This document shows positions 1 through 10,600 of a stretch of DNA of 13,980 bases, piece by piece. The first letter of the stretch is position 1. Each line of letters opens with the position of its first letter. The notes under the pieces are model-generated. The model searched no databases, was not told the origin of the DNA, and saw nothing but the letters and a program-made list of their open reading frames with translations. This DNA is from Thalassiosira profunda (taxonomy: Eukaryota > Bacillariophyta > Thalassiosirophyceae > Thalassiosirales > Thalassiosiraceae). The stretch is from NCBI GenBank assembly GCA_036939355.1, contig JALLAP010000526.1, positions 1 through 13,980 of the forward strand. Reading direction: 5' to 3'. The position numbers and the translations under genes were made by a program.

Positions 1-1
1 T

Positions 2-265
2 GCCTGCCTCCAGTCCGTGATGTGCGACAACTTTCATCAAGACCTATCCCGGTCGACGGGCATCCAAATCGGGAAGTACCTGATTGAGCGGCTGCAAGGC
101 AGTAGTTTGAGGTCACAGATGAGTTCCGGAGCGGGTGAAAGCCAAAGGGGCAAATTGCAAAGCTCAGTCAAGCCAAGCTCGGTCAAGCCAAAGAACATTC
201 TCATTGGCAGGGCTGGGTGGATGGAGAGTAAAGAACGGTCCCGCTGGGCTGATGTCGACGAATGA
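2..265 (+). CDS. Probable 3' end of an unidentified gene (partial, runs off the left edge)
   Basis: The frame is open from base 2 to a TGA at 263-265, giving about 87 residues with no start inside the window that need be used. The first 30 or so codons look coding: about 26 of 31 third positions are G or C, while second positions are mixed. Codon bias weakens in the later part, which is rich in Ser, Lys and Gln. The stop lies only 18 bases from the MRD1 stop codon, so the two genes would be tail to tail with overlapping 3' UTRs. I do not recognise the protein; a stretch such as GIQIGKYLIERL suggests a short amphipathic helix but no family. It could also be a chance open frame in GC-rich DNA. 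Confidence 0.4.
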   Translation, partial: ACLQSVMCDNFHQDLSRSTGIQIGKYLIERLQGSSLRSQMSSGAGESQRGKLQSSVKPSSVKPKNILIGRAGWMESKERSRWADVDE

Positions 266-283
266 GGCAGTCTGCTAAGATTG

Positions 284-2986
284 CTAAAACTTGAGGTGCT
301 TCCGCTTCTTCTTTCCGCCAGCGCCCACACCGCCCAGGCCCGCCTGCTGTGCGTCCCTCTTGGCCTTCTCTCGCGCTGCTTCGACGTCAGTGCCGCCGCC
401 CCCCTCGGTCTCCGCAGCCGCGTACTCCAACACCAAGTGCCTTCCATACAAGTGTGTCCGCGCCAGCGCCGCCATCGCCTTCGCCGCCTCCTTCTTTGTC
501 ACGAACTCCACGAAGGCGAATCCGCGGTGGGTGCCGTCGAACTTTTTCGGAAGGCGGACGCGCTTCAGTTGACCAAAGGCGCCGAAGAGGCGGAGGATCT
601 CGGACCGCGTCGCCTCGAAGGGGACGTTGCGAACCATGATCTTTGTGGATTGGGACTCATTATCGTTGGTGGGGGGAGCGCGCGACGAGGAAGAGAGGCT
701 CTTCGTCGAGAGCTTGATCTCTAACGCGTGGCCATCCACAATCTTGCCCTGGAGGGACTTCATCGCTTTCGTGGCCTCCTCCTCGGACGGGAATTCGACA
801 AAGCCAAAGCCCAGAGAGAGCTGCTTCGTGTCGTTCAAGTCGGCATTGACAGCCGGGCCCTTGCTTTTCTTCACTGGTGCCGCCTTTGTGGGGATTTTGA
901 CCGCCCTCGGCTGAAAGCCCGCCTTGGCGAACGCCCGTTCCAACGTTTCTTCGCTCGTGGAAAAGTTGAGGTTCTTCACGTAGATTGTTTGCGACATTCC
1001 TGGATCTGCAGCCTCGGCCGACGCATCCTCGTCCACCAACTGTCGCTTCCCAACCACATCAGTGTTGGTTTCGTTTTGTTTCTGGCCGTCATCGTTCGAG
1101 GCATCTCCCTCTCCCACAGTCGCCCTTATCGCTCCGCCCTCCCGCATCGGCGCCCACTCGAGATACAACGGCACGTGCTTGAACTTCCGGTACGCCAACC
1201 TTCGGAACGCTCGCCGTGCGTCCGTTGGGTGGCCGTACTCCACGAGGGCCGCTGTCTTCGACGGGGGCAGCGCGATGCGCACCGGGACGTCCCCGCCAAT
1301 GCCGTGGAAGACCTTCGTCAGGTCCTCGTAGGCGGTGTCGTAGGGCAAGTTCTTCACCAGGATCAACGTTTTGCTGCGCTTGGCCGCCCCCGTTCCGCCC
1401 TTTTTGCCCTTTGGCTTCGACTCGAGCGCCGCGACGTCCACGCCGTGCTCCTCAAAGAAGGCCATATTTTCCGAAATGATGTGGGTCTCCCCCAACGCCA
1501 GCCGGACGGCGGCGTTGCCGGAAGAGATGCCATCTTTCACGTTCAACACGTCTCCCTTGTCCACGCCCAGCCAATCGGAAAGGTTGTCCGCCACGGCGTC
1601 CCCACGCAGGAAGCTGGCGGACCAGCCCTGGCTCGCCTTGTCCGCCTCCTTTTGCCTGGCCAGCGCCTGGCGTTCCTTGTACGTCAGGTTGGGATCGTCA
1701 ATATCCTTTGCGTGGTCCACCGCGGGCCGCGCGGGGAGGATGTGGATCAATCGTCCCTGGAAATCCTCCCCGTCCATCGTTTCCATTGCCGAGCGGGCGT
1801 CCTCCTTGCGTTCGAACGCGATGAAGGCGTAGCCCTTGTTGCGTTTCGAGTCGTCAACGGGAATGTGCACGGAAGTCACCGCGCCAAATTGGGAGAACGT
1901 TTCGTGGAGGTCTTCCTCGGTGGTGGTGAAGGGCAGATTGCGCACGAAGAGGCGATCGTTGAGAGCGGCCTCGCCGGTCGATGCGTTGCCGGCAGGCTCG
2001 TCGCGTTCCCCGGTGGTGCTCGAAGACGCTGCAATGTCTGTCGATGGCGGATCTCCTCCCTTTGATGCCACGGCTTTGCCTTCGTCCTCGCTGCTGCTAT
2101 CATCGCTGTCGCTTGACGACGAATCATCCGAGTCACTGCTGGAACCGCTGCCATCCTCACCGCCGGACTCGTCGGCGAGGTCGTCCGCCTCCACCTGCTT
2201 CGATCGCAGAAAGTCCAAGTCGGAGGTGGCCTTTGTCTTCTCTGCCTTCTCGCCGGCGGCCTTGTCGTCGTCGTCGCCATCCGAGTCCGAGCTGCTGTCG
2301 CTGCTGCTGCTGCTGCTGCTGCCGTCGCTGTCACTCTCGCTGCCATCCTCGTCCCGATTTTCCCTATTCCCTTTCGAAGCGGCGATTGCCTCCACCGGAT
2401 CAGCAACGGCATCGTCATTTGCCCAAAACTTGGACTTGGCGGCCGCCTTCCCTGCGTCCTTCTTTGACGTCGCGAGGCCCATGGCCGAGAGGAACTCGTC
2501 CCGCTTGCGATTTCTCTCCTCGTCGACGTCCTCCTTTTCGTCCTCCCCATCACCATCAGCTGCATTGGGCTTCTTACCCACGGCGCCCTTGCCGCCCTCC
2601 TCCTGCTGCGGGTGCAGCTGGGCGTACCGCGAGCTCCCGACGCTGTGCTTGCTCCACGGCCTATACCCCTCCCTCCCCTCCGGCCCGTTCTTTTTCGAGA
2701 AGGCCAAACTGACGCTCAGCCGCGAGGTGCCGACGTAGCTCCGATCGAAATACCGCACGGCCGTCTCGGCCATGGCGGGGGTGGCGAACCCCACGAAGGC
2801 AATCTTGCGGCTCTTCCCGTCCTTGGTCGTGAGGAGGCGGCAGTCGGTGATGCGCAACTCGGGCCGGGCGGAGCGGAGGTGGGCTTGCAATTTGGCCGCG
2901 GTGAGGGACGGGGGGAGGTTCTTGACGCACGCCCGCGTCGTCGTGGCGGGGGCGGCGGCCGCCGGGGCGGCGGAGGGCGGGGTCAT
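284..2986 (-). CDS. MRD1: Mrd1/RBM19-like multiple-RRM pre-rRNA processing factor
   Basis: This is a 900-residue nucleolar RNA-binding protein. In yeast, Mrd1 joins the 35S pre-rRNA early and is needed for the cleavages leading to 18S rRNA. Five RRMs are visible at about 17-96, 343-420, 539-613, 665-760 and 781-857, with RNP motifs such as CVKNLP, LFVRNLPF, LILVKNLPY, IYVKNLNF and GFAFVEF. The first carries the Mrd1-like TKDGKSRKIAFVGF. The linker between RRM2 and RRM3 and the RRM3 end (KLAYR-type RRLAYRKFK, LYLEWAP) are family hallmarks. Five RRMs match fungal Mrd1, whereas animal RBM19 has six. Residues about 215-303 form an acidic Ser/Asp tract suited to CK2 phosphorylation, and the C-terminus is basic (KKKRKHLKF). 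The frame stays open upstream to 3214, but the ATG at 2986 was chosen because RRM1 starts 17 residues later and the upstream part is low-complexity Arg/Pro. No intron is needed. Confidence 0.95.
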   Translation of the reverse strand: MTPPSAAPAAAAPATTTRACVKNLPPSLTAAKLQAHLRSARPELRITDCRLLTTKDGKSRKIAFVGFATPAMAETAVRYFDRSYVGTSRLSVSLAFSKKNGPEGREGYRPWSKHSVGSSRYAQLHPQQEEGGKGAVGKKPNAADGDGEDEKEDVDEERNRKRDEFLSAMGLATSKKDAGKAAAKSKFWANDDAVADPVEAIAASKGNRENRDEDGSESDSDGSSSSSSSDSSSDSDGDDDDKAAGEKAEKTKATSDLDFLRSKQVEADDLADESGGEDGSGSSSDSDDSSSSDSDDSSSEDEGKAVASKGGDPPSTDIAASSSTTGERDEPAGNASTGEAALNDRLFVRNLPFTTTEEDLHETFSQFGAVTSVHIPVDDSKRNKGYAFIAFERKEDARSAMETMDGEDFQGRLIHILPARPAVDHAKDIDDPNLTYKERQALARQKEADKASQGWSASFLRGDAVADNLSDWLGVDKGDVLNVKDGISSGNAAVRLALGETHIISENMAFFEEHGVDVAALESKPKGKKGGTGAAKRSKTLILVKNLPYDTAYEDLTKVFHGIGGDVPVRIALPPSKTAALVEYGHPTDARRAFRRLAYRKFKHVPLYLEWAPMREGGAIRATVGEGDASNDDGQKQNETNTDVVGKRQLVDEDASAEAADPGMSQTIYVKNLNFSTSEETLERAFAKAGFQPRAVKIPTKAAPVKKSKGPAVNADLNDTKQLSLGFGFVEFPSEEEATKAMKSLQGKIVDGHALEIKLSTKSLSSSSRAPPTNDNESQSTKIMVRNVPFEATRSEILRLFGAFGQLKRVRLPKKFDGTHRGFAFVEFVTKKEAAKAMAALARTHLYGRHLVLEYAAAETEGGGGTDVEAAREKAKRDAQQAGLGGVGAGGKKKRKHLKF
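2301..2321. repeat. CTG trinucleotide microsatellite inside MRD1
   Basis: Seven perfect CTG units, flanked by imperfect units out to about 2291-2330. On the minus strand they read as AGC serine codons within the acidic Ser/Asp linker of MRD1 (residues about 223-233). Length changes would remain in frame. Confidence 0.85.
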
Positions 2987-3385
2987 GGCTGGCGTTTGCA
3001 GGGTTGGCGCTGGTGATGGTGACGGCCTCCGCGTTCTGGGAAGGCGCCGCTGCGCTCGAGCGGGTTGATGGCTGGCGGGTGAGCGCAAGCCAGGGATTTG
3101 TCGAAGGTTGGGTGGGAGGGAAGGACGCCGGCGCGCCCGCCCACTCGCACCCGCTGAGATCTGCTGAGATGACGGTGCGGTGCAGTAACCAACGTTGTGA
3201 ACATCCAAGTCCAAGCTCGAGAGGGTTGGGTTGTTGCGGAGCGGCTGACGCTACGGGCTTGGGTTGTTGGCCATCCCTGACCAGTCGGATTGGCGTCTGG
3301 GTCGCTGCCGGCTCGACCTGATACCTCCTGCATTTTTGTTGGTGCAGGTGCACCCTCCACTTCCACTCGGTTGATTGTTGCAAAA
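2987..3385. promoter_or_regulatory. Divergent intergenic promoter between MRD1 and the K/R/S-rich gene
   Basis: About 400 bases separate the two outward-facing start codons, so this stretch must hold both 5' UTRs and both promoters. I see no convincing TATA box. The sequence TTTTTGTTGGTGCAG ending near 3349 looks like a splice acceptor just upstream of the plus-strand start, but no matching donor is clear, so a 5'-UTR intron is only possible. The MRD1 start context reads CAGCC-ATG-A and the plus-strand start reads CAAAA-ATG-A. Confidence 0.5.
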
Positions 3386-4015
3386 ATGAGCAGCATGGAT
3401 CCCCGCGAGCGGGACGCCAGGGAGGCGAAGCAGCGCCGCACCAAGGCGTTGCTCGACAAGGCCTACGAGTCGGTTGTGTCCAAAACGCTCGAAAAAATCT
3501 CGGCGCAAAAGAGTTACACGCCGGATGACGAGGAGGCGTACCGACAAAAGATTGCCTCGGACAGAGAAAAGGCGGCGGGGAAGAAGCGCAAGGCACTGTC
3601 GGCCGAGCACGAGGAGCTGGCGCGGACGACGGGGCTGTCGGGCCACGTGGTGGCGCTGATGGCGGGAGGGGACAATAGCGACGACGATTCCAGCGGTGGG
3701 AGCAGCGGGCGGGACCGGAAGCGTAGAAAGAAATCCAAGAGGAAATCCAAGAAGAAGGACCACAAACGCAGCAAGGATGGCAAACGAAGGAAGAAGGATA
3801 GAAAGAGGAGGGATTACAGCAGCGAGAGCTCTGCCAGTTCGCACTCGGGGGATGACGCAGGGAAGAGGGGCGGGGGAGATGAAAGGAGTGACGACGAGGA
3901 GAGCGAGGGAGGGAAGAGGAGATACGATGGCAGTTCGGACGATAGTCGGGATAGAAGGAAGATCAAAAAGAGAAAAAGGAAACACAAATCGAGCTCGAAG
4001 CGATCGCGGCGATAG
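3386..4015 (+). CDS. Lys/Arg/Ser/Asp-rich predicted nuclear protein (unidentified)
   Basis: A 209-residue protein with two parts. Residues 1-95 are charged and predicted helical (DPRERDAREAKQRR, then DKAYESVVSKTLEKI), ending with an EHEELARTTGLSGHVVALMAG segment, and look like the conserved portion. From about 100 to the end the protein is almost entirely K, R, S, D, E and G, with repeated basic clusters (KRRKKSKRKSKKK, KKRKRKHKSSSKRSRR) typical of nuclear localisation signals, alternating with acidic-serine patches. Such tails are common in splicing and ribosome-biogenesis factors, but no domain identifies a role. The ATG at 3386 is preferred to the in-frame ATG at 3290: it has an AAAA context and the 32 upstream residues look like translated UTR. 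It is divergent from MRD1 and may share its promoter; co-regulation is an inference. Confidence 0.8.
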   Translation: MSSMDPRERDAREAKQRRTKALLDKAYESVVSKTLEKISAQKSYTPDDEEAYRQKIASDREKAAGKKRKALSAEHEELARTTGLSGHVVALMAGGDNSDDDSSGGSSGRDRKRRKKSKRKSKKKDHKRSKDGKRRKKDRKRRDYSSESSASSHSGDDAGKRGGGDERSDDEESEGGKRRYDGSSDDSRDRRKIKKRKRKHKSSSKRSRR

Positions 4016-4638
4016 CACGGGCGGGGGAGAACCCAATGCCTTTGTTGGATATAATGAGTGTGGAGGATTTGAGATGAGAGTGTGAAATACTAACTCTTAC
4101 TCTGCAGGACGCAGGAGATTCCGAACAACGAATCTATTCAACTAGATACCTCTAAAATGAGAGCTATTATGCATGAACTCTTGACTGCATCAGACCGCAT
4201 CTAATGCACAACCTTCCATTCGACCTTCAACAGCTGCAATGGCTGGATGGTTCGGGTATCCTCTGACTGCCAACAAAGGTTTTGCAGGAGTTCATCCCTC
4301 CACCCAACCAGACCTCGACAGGGGTGATACATCGGGGCGGAGCAGGCAGGGGGGAGGGGCGAAGGTTGAAGGGAGGGAGGGAAGGAAGGACTTGTCCCCC
4401 AAACTTTAGTGCCCACTAAATGTACTGATTCCTACGAAGAATTCCTACGTGGAGGATCTTTCGGGCTCCTCTTTTTTGCAAAGAGCGCGCAAAGCACGAC
4501 GGTGCATGTCAGTTCGCAACATAACACTGCCCACAGCAAACAGGGAGGGCTCATTCTCCCCCATTGGCCGCCGATAGCACCGACAACATCGGCGGCGACG
4601 GCGGCGCCTGAGGAGGAGGAGGCTACCATCCAGCAACC
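4016..4638. promoter_or_regulatory. Intergenic region: 3' UTR of the K/R/S-rich gene and promoter of the myosin gene
   Basis: The first 180 bases are noticeably more AT-rich and probably hold the 3' UTR and polyadenylation region of the preceding gene. A homopurine tract lies at 4368-4390 inside a wider G/A-rich stretch (about 4345-4390). An inverted CCAAT box (ATTGG) is at 4563-4567, about 75 bases ahead of the myosin ATG, a plausible position for a promoter element. I see no gene here; open frames on either strand are short and compositionally biased. Confidence 0.45.
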
Positions 4639-7600
4639 ATGGAGGAGGGCGCGCACGTGTGGCTCCGGTCCGACAAGTCGGAATGGGGCTGGCTGCCGGC
4701 CAAGATCATCAAGAAGGAGCTCGCGCCCAAGAAGCGCCGGGGCGGGCAGAAGCACCACGACGATGGCGGCGGAACGAGGGACGCCTACGGGCGCTTCAAC
4801 ACGGGGAACTCTAGCCGGAACGTCCGGGCGGAGAGCAACTTCCCGCCGCCGGCCAACAAAGCCGCCGCGGGCGGAGGGCGCAGCGCGGCCGCGGAGGCCG
4901 CGATCAAGGACCTGGAGGACCAGCGCCGGAAGGAGCTCCAGACGATCATGCGCGATCGCTCCCTCAAGGGCGACGAGCGGAAGACGCGCATGGCGGAGGT
5001 GAAGGGCAAGTACTCGGCCCTCGTCGCCGAGGCGGAGGCCAAGGCCGACGCGGCCCCCGCCGCGGCCCCCGCGGCCGCAGAGAGGCCCCCGGCCGCCAGC
5101 GTCAAGGAGGAGAAGAAGGAGGAGGACGAGATCAACCTCGAGGACATGGTCATCCAGCTCACCCTCGTCCAGGACACCACCGGCCTCGACGGGGACGTCA
5201 AGTCCACCGTCTCTTCCACCTCCGGCTACGGCCGGGGCGTCTCCGGCTTCTACGCCAAGATGGAGGACTTTCGCGAGATGGTCGAATTCGACGCCATGAA
5301 GGCCCGCGAGGAACATCCCGACATCAAGCTGCGGAACATGCCCACGAGCTGCTCCGCGTCGACCATCCAGTTCTACGGGGAGACGAACGCGATGTCCAAG
5401 GGGGCGAAGGATCACATCGCCTCCGTGCAGCAGGGGACGCGGATCAGCGACGCCATCACCGGGGGCGTGGACGATCTCATCGGACTGACGCACCTTCACG
5501 AGCCGGCTATTCTCCACGCGCTGCGGTTGCGGTACGACGCCGACATCATCTACACGAGCACGGGGCCCATCCTGCTGGCGATCAACCCCTTCAAGGTGAG
5601 TTTTGCGGGGAGCAGTATTTTTTGGTGTGGGGTGTGTTTGGGGATTGGCACGACAGGGACGGCTGCGTGGATTGGGGGTTTGGGATGGGCCTTCGGGGGC
5701 GCTGTTAATGGGATCTGGTTAGGGTGGACGCTTCTCGCTGGCGTTTCGCGTTGAAACGAGCCCCGGGGCTTCTCTATCTAGAGGGGAATCCCACACGTGT
5801 ACCTTTGGGGCCGTGTACGAGGGAGGGCTGTGGGCACAGGAGACGCTGGGCACGGGGGACGCCAGATTTATCCTCGAGGATACTTGGGACCCGGTTGCCA
5901 ATCCCTGGTAATCAGAGAAGGATTTCTGGGGATTCGTACAATGGGATGCCCGTTTTTGCAAATGATCTCCTCTCACTTACGTCTAACCCCTGCCGGAACG
6001 TGTTTTGTGTATCGTTATTTTACAGGGTATGGAAGGCGTCTATGGCCGGGGACTGATGGACCTCTACCGCCAGCAGGGCGAGGACAAGATGTCCGGGAAT
6101 ACCAATGTCACCGGCGGTGGGGACNCTGATGGACCTCTACCGCCAGCAGGGCGAGGACAAGATGTCCGGGAATACCAATGTCACCGGCGGTGGGGACGAC
6201 TCCCCCAAAAAGAAGGACGCGAAGGCCAAGAAGTCGGCCAAGCCGGACAAGAAGGGAGGAAAACTCAAGCAAAGCTTCAGCAGGCCCCATCCCACCGCGC
6301 TCACGGACGAGGGAAAGCCGATCCCGAAGGCTTACCTTCACCGCGCCACTGGCAAACTTCCGCCACACGTGTACCAGGCTGCCGACGATGCGTACCGCGC
6401 CATGATGAGGGGAATCGAGATGAAAACCATCCTGAAGGGAGGAGGGCGCGGGCTGGGACGCGGCAGGGGAGCGGGAGGATCGTCCAGCAAGAAGAAGGAG
6501 GACGACGAGATGCCCACCAACCAGTCGATTCTGTGCTCGGGGGAGAGCGGAGCCGGAAAGACGGTGACGACGAAGATTATTCTCAACTACTTCGCCATGC
6601 TCAGTCAGAAGAGCCAGGAGGACCACTCCGGAGAGAAGGTCCTGCAAACCGGCCTTAGCTCGCGCCAGATCACCGGAGGCGCCGGCAGGAAGCAGGCTGA
6701 CGGCCTCGGCAATAGCAACAAGGACGTCTCCATCGAGCAGCAGGTGCTGCAGTCGAACCCCATCCTGGAGGCATTCGGAAACGCCCGCACCATCCGTAAC
6801 GACAACTCGTCTCGTTTCGGAAAGTACATCAACATTGCCTTCACGCCCCGTGGCCAGCTCGTCCGCGCCTCCATCGACACATACCTCCTGGAGAAGGTCC
6901 GTTTGATCCACCAGGCGCACGGCGAGCGTAACTTCCACGTCTTCTACCAGTTCCTCGCGGCCGCGAGCGACGCCGAGCGCGACGATCTGTTGCTGAACGG
7001 GTACACGGTGCAGGACTTCAACCTGACCAACCAGAGCGACACGTACGACCGTCGCGACCAAGTCGACGACGTCGACATGCACGACGAGATGCTTGAGGCG
7101 ATGGGGGTCATGAAGTTTGGGGAGGAGACCCCGGGCAATTTGATGCGCCTTGTGGCGGCAGTGCTGTTCGCCGGGAACATGACGTTTGCGTCTGGCCGCG
7201 GAGGTGAAACGGCCATCCTCGAGGAGACTGAGGCGTCCCTCGCGGTCGCTCAATTGCTCGGAGTGACGTTCGACAACCTGGCTGCGAGCTTGACCTCCAA
7301 GGTCATCTTCGCCAGGGGCGACATGATCCATAAGAGCCTGAGCCAGTCCCAGGCGGAGAAGGCCAGCGAGGCGCTGATCAAGTCCATCTACGGCGCAGCG
7401 TTCGACTTCATCGCCGAGCGGATCAACGCCAGCATCAATGCTGGGTCTGAGGGGCGCGGTGGTGCTCGCCCTAAGCCTGGCGCCCTTCGCCGCGGCATGT
7501 CGTCGGGGGCAGACGAGCCCGTCAACATCGTCCCTCCGGGCGGAGCGTCCATCGGCGTTCTTGATATCTTCGGATTCGAGACGTTTGAGATCAACGCCTT

Positions 7601-10600
7601 CGAGCAGCTGTGCATCAACTACACGAACGAGACTCTGCAGCAGCAGTTCAACAAGTTCGTCTTCAAGTTGGAGCAGCAGGAGTACGAGCGTGAGGGCATT
7701 CTGTGGAAGTTCATTCCTTTCCCAGACAACCAGGACGTGCTGGACTTGATCGACAAGCCGCGCACGGGCATTTTGCAGATTCTGGACGAGCAGTGCATCG
7801 TTGACTGGGGTACCGATAAGAAGTTCAGTCTCAGCCTTTACTCGACGTGCGACAACATCAACGCGAGGTTCCACGTCAGCCCTGCGCAGAGGGTGAGGAA
7901 CAAGTTCGCTGTGGAGCACTACGCCGGCTTCGTCGAGTACAGCACTGAGAACTGGTTGGAGAAGAACAAGGATCAGCTTCCGGCCGCGAGTGCCGAGCTG
8001 TTGGAGAGCTCTGATTTCGAGCTGCTCAGCCAGATCAAGGTGAGCAGCAACGAGTGTGTTCCTATCCTGTCTATCGAAGGTGCCACCAATACTCATCCAC
8101 ATTTGTGCTCTCTTGTTGTGACAGAAATACGTTCGCTCGGAGGGCGCCAAGATTGCAATGAAGTCCCTTGGCAAGCAATTCTCTGACTCGCTCAAGGTCC
8201 TCCGGTCCCGTATCGACGCCACCATGCCGCACTACGTCCGCTGCCTCAAGCCCAACGATGCCCTTGAGCCTAACAACTTCGATCCCAAGAACATCGTCGA
8301 GCAGCTGCGTTATTGTGGTGTCCTCGAGGCCGTCCGCGTCAGCCGTGCCGGCTACCCCACCCGCTACCCCCACGAGGTGTTCATGACCCGGTACTACATG
8401 ATCTGTCCCAACCGCGACGTCGACAAGGATAATTTGTCCCCGTACCACCAGGAGATCTCTGCGAACCTCACTGAGGATCAGAAGCAGCTCAAGCGTTGCG
8501 TGTCTCGCGTGGCCACGGAGATCTGGAAGATCAATCACGAGCTGTTCAAGGACAGCGACCGCGAGAAGGCGCCGGACAGCCGCCACGCACTGGCCCAGCC
8601 TAAGAACATTGACGAGTTCATGCGCCTGGACTTCTCGTCCCGCTGCGCCGTCGCCGGTCTCCAGCTCGGTAAGACCAAGGTCTTCCTCCGGCGCGAGGCT
8701 TTCGAGACCATCGAGTCGATCCGTAACGAAAAGTTTGGCAAGAATGTCACGCGCATCTCGAAGACCTGGCGTCGTTACGCTGCCCAGCAGTACCTCGCGA
8801 GGGCTCGCGCGGCGGCGATCACGATCCAGTGCCTCATTCGCATGGGGTTGGCAGCTGCCAAGACGTCCGATATGATGAAGGAATTCAAGGCGTACCTGAG
8901 GATGAAGGCTGCGGCCGTCAAGATTCAGATCGCGTACAGGAACCACTACACGGTGGAGTACGCGGAGGGAGCCCACCTGCGCCGCGCCAGGAAGGCAGCG
9001 GTGACGATTCAGGCTGGAGTGCGCGGCCGCATCGCTCGGAGGAGAGTCTTCACGCTCGTTCACAGCATCGCCAGGTTCCAGGCGATAGTCCGCACCCGCA
9101 AAATCCGCGCAGACTATGTCGAGCAGCGGGATGCGATCCGATACGAGGAGTCCAGGCGGCAGCGTGCTGCCTTGAAGATCCAGAGCACTGTGAGGATGAA
9201 GTGGGCGTTCATGAACTTCAAAGTCCGGCAGGAAGCGGCCAGCCTCATCAAGCGCGCCTACCGGGAGCACCTCTACCAGGAGCGTGCCCTGTACGGTACT
9301 TTCCTCAAGCGCTATTACATGCTTGGTGACCAGGCGGAGGCTGCTGCTGCTGATTCGAACAAGCTGAAGCGGAAGAAGGTCATGCTCGCTCGGCACAGGA
9401 ATGCCATCATCAATGCCAAGAGGCAGGAGCTGACCCAGTTGGTGAACAAGCTGACGCTCGAACTTTGGGAGCCCGGGAGGTTCGAATCGTNCTTCGAAGC
9501 CTGCACCGCCCCCGGAAAGCGCCCGCCCGGCACCTCAGGCTGCTCCAGTCCCCGCTCCCGAGCCTGAGACTGATTCCCCTGGCAAAAAGAAGAAGTTTGG
9601 GTTCTCTATGAAGAAGAAGAAGGGAGAGGCTGCAGCTCCTGCTCCAGCGAAAGCGACGCCTGCTCCAAGCAAGATGGCGTCGTTTAAGGCGAAGGCGATG
9701 AATGGAGTTTCCGCGCGGAGCAAGCCGAAGAAGCGCCCTCCGCCGTGCCCGCTCCCGCCCTTCACCCCCATCCCTCAGACGAAGAAAGAGTTCATGCAGC
9801 GCCTTGCCCCGTCGAGGCGCGCTATTGTTGGAATGCAGATGGTCAACGGAGTCATCTACATGCGCCCTGAAATCTACGCGATTCTGGAGAAATGGCGAAA
9901 TGACAAGGTCGGCGGTTCCTCTGCCAAGATCCAAGCCGCGGCCCGTCGCAAATTGGCCATCAATCACCTCAGGCGCCAACGCGCTGCGGCCATTGCGATC
10001 CAGTCGTTCGTTCGCATGGAGACGGCCCGGGCGTCGCTTGGCCCCAAAAGAGCCGAGTACGCTGCCACCCGCATCCAGAGTGTCTTCCGCATGTCTCGAG
10101 CCAGGAAGGGCGTCTGGCGCTCGTACTGGAGCTCCCAGAGCCAGGGGCTCTTCGACTACATCAAGGACGACAACTGGTACATGGTCGAGAAGATGCTCCA
10201 CAAGAACCCGCTTCTGGTGGAGGAGGCCGATCCGGCAAGCGGGGAGCTCCCCCTGCACAAGATTGTCGAGCATGCGTCGGCTTGGACGTTGCTCATCGAC
10301 ATGATCCTCACCCTTTATCCCAAGGCGGTGGTGCACAAGGACTTTTCTGGCCAGTTGCCCATTCATCACGCTGCGCACACTGACAATATTACTGCCCTCG
10401 AAGTCATCTTCGAGTCATACAAGAATGGCGCGAGGGACGCCGATGAAACGGGCTGCTATCCCATCCATGTCGCAGCTGAGAATGGCTCCATCGACTCTGT
10501 CAAGTATCTGACGTCGCAGGTCCCTGCTAGTGCGCACACAGTGACATCCGGTGGCAGCAGCCTCCCACTCCATCTTGCGTGCAAGAGCTATTCCAGTGTG

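Noticed and set aside
728..2065. A 445-codon open frame on the plus strand
   Set aside because: It lies entirely antisense to MRD1, its product is Arg/His/Leu-rich without domains, and it follows from the codon bias of the real gene.
2987..3214. A 76-residue N-terminal extension of MRD1
   Set aside because: It is Arg/Pro/Ser-rich, unlike Mrd1 proteins, and the downstream ATG places RRM1 at the usual distance from the start.
3290..3385. A 32-residue N-terminal extension of the K/R/S-rich protein
   Set aside because: The sequence looks like untranslated leader with an acceptor-like site, and the ATG at 3386 has a better context.
4432..5517. A 361-codon minus-strand open frame over myosin exon 1
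   Set aside because: Shadow of the GC-rich exon; composition is Gly/Arg/Leu/Val with no family features.
6108..8225. A 705-codon minus-strand open frame across myosin exon 2
   Set aside because: The plus strand here encodes unmistakable motor motifs; the antisense product is Val/Leu/Arg-rich and featureless, and it spans the N and an intron.
8071..9396. A 441-codon minus-strand open frame
   Set aside because: Antisense shadow of the motor end and IQ region; no recognisable domain.
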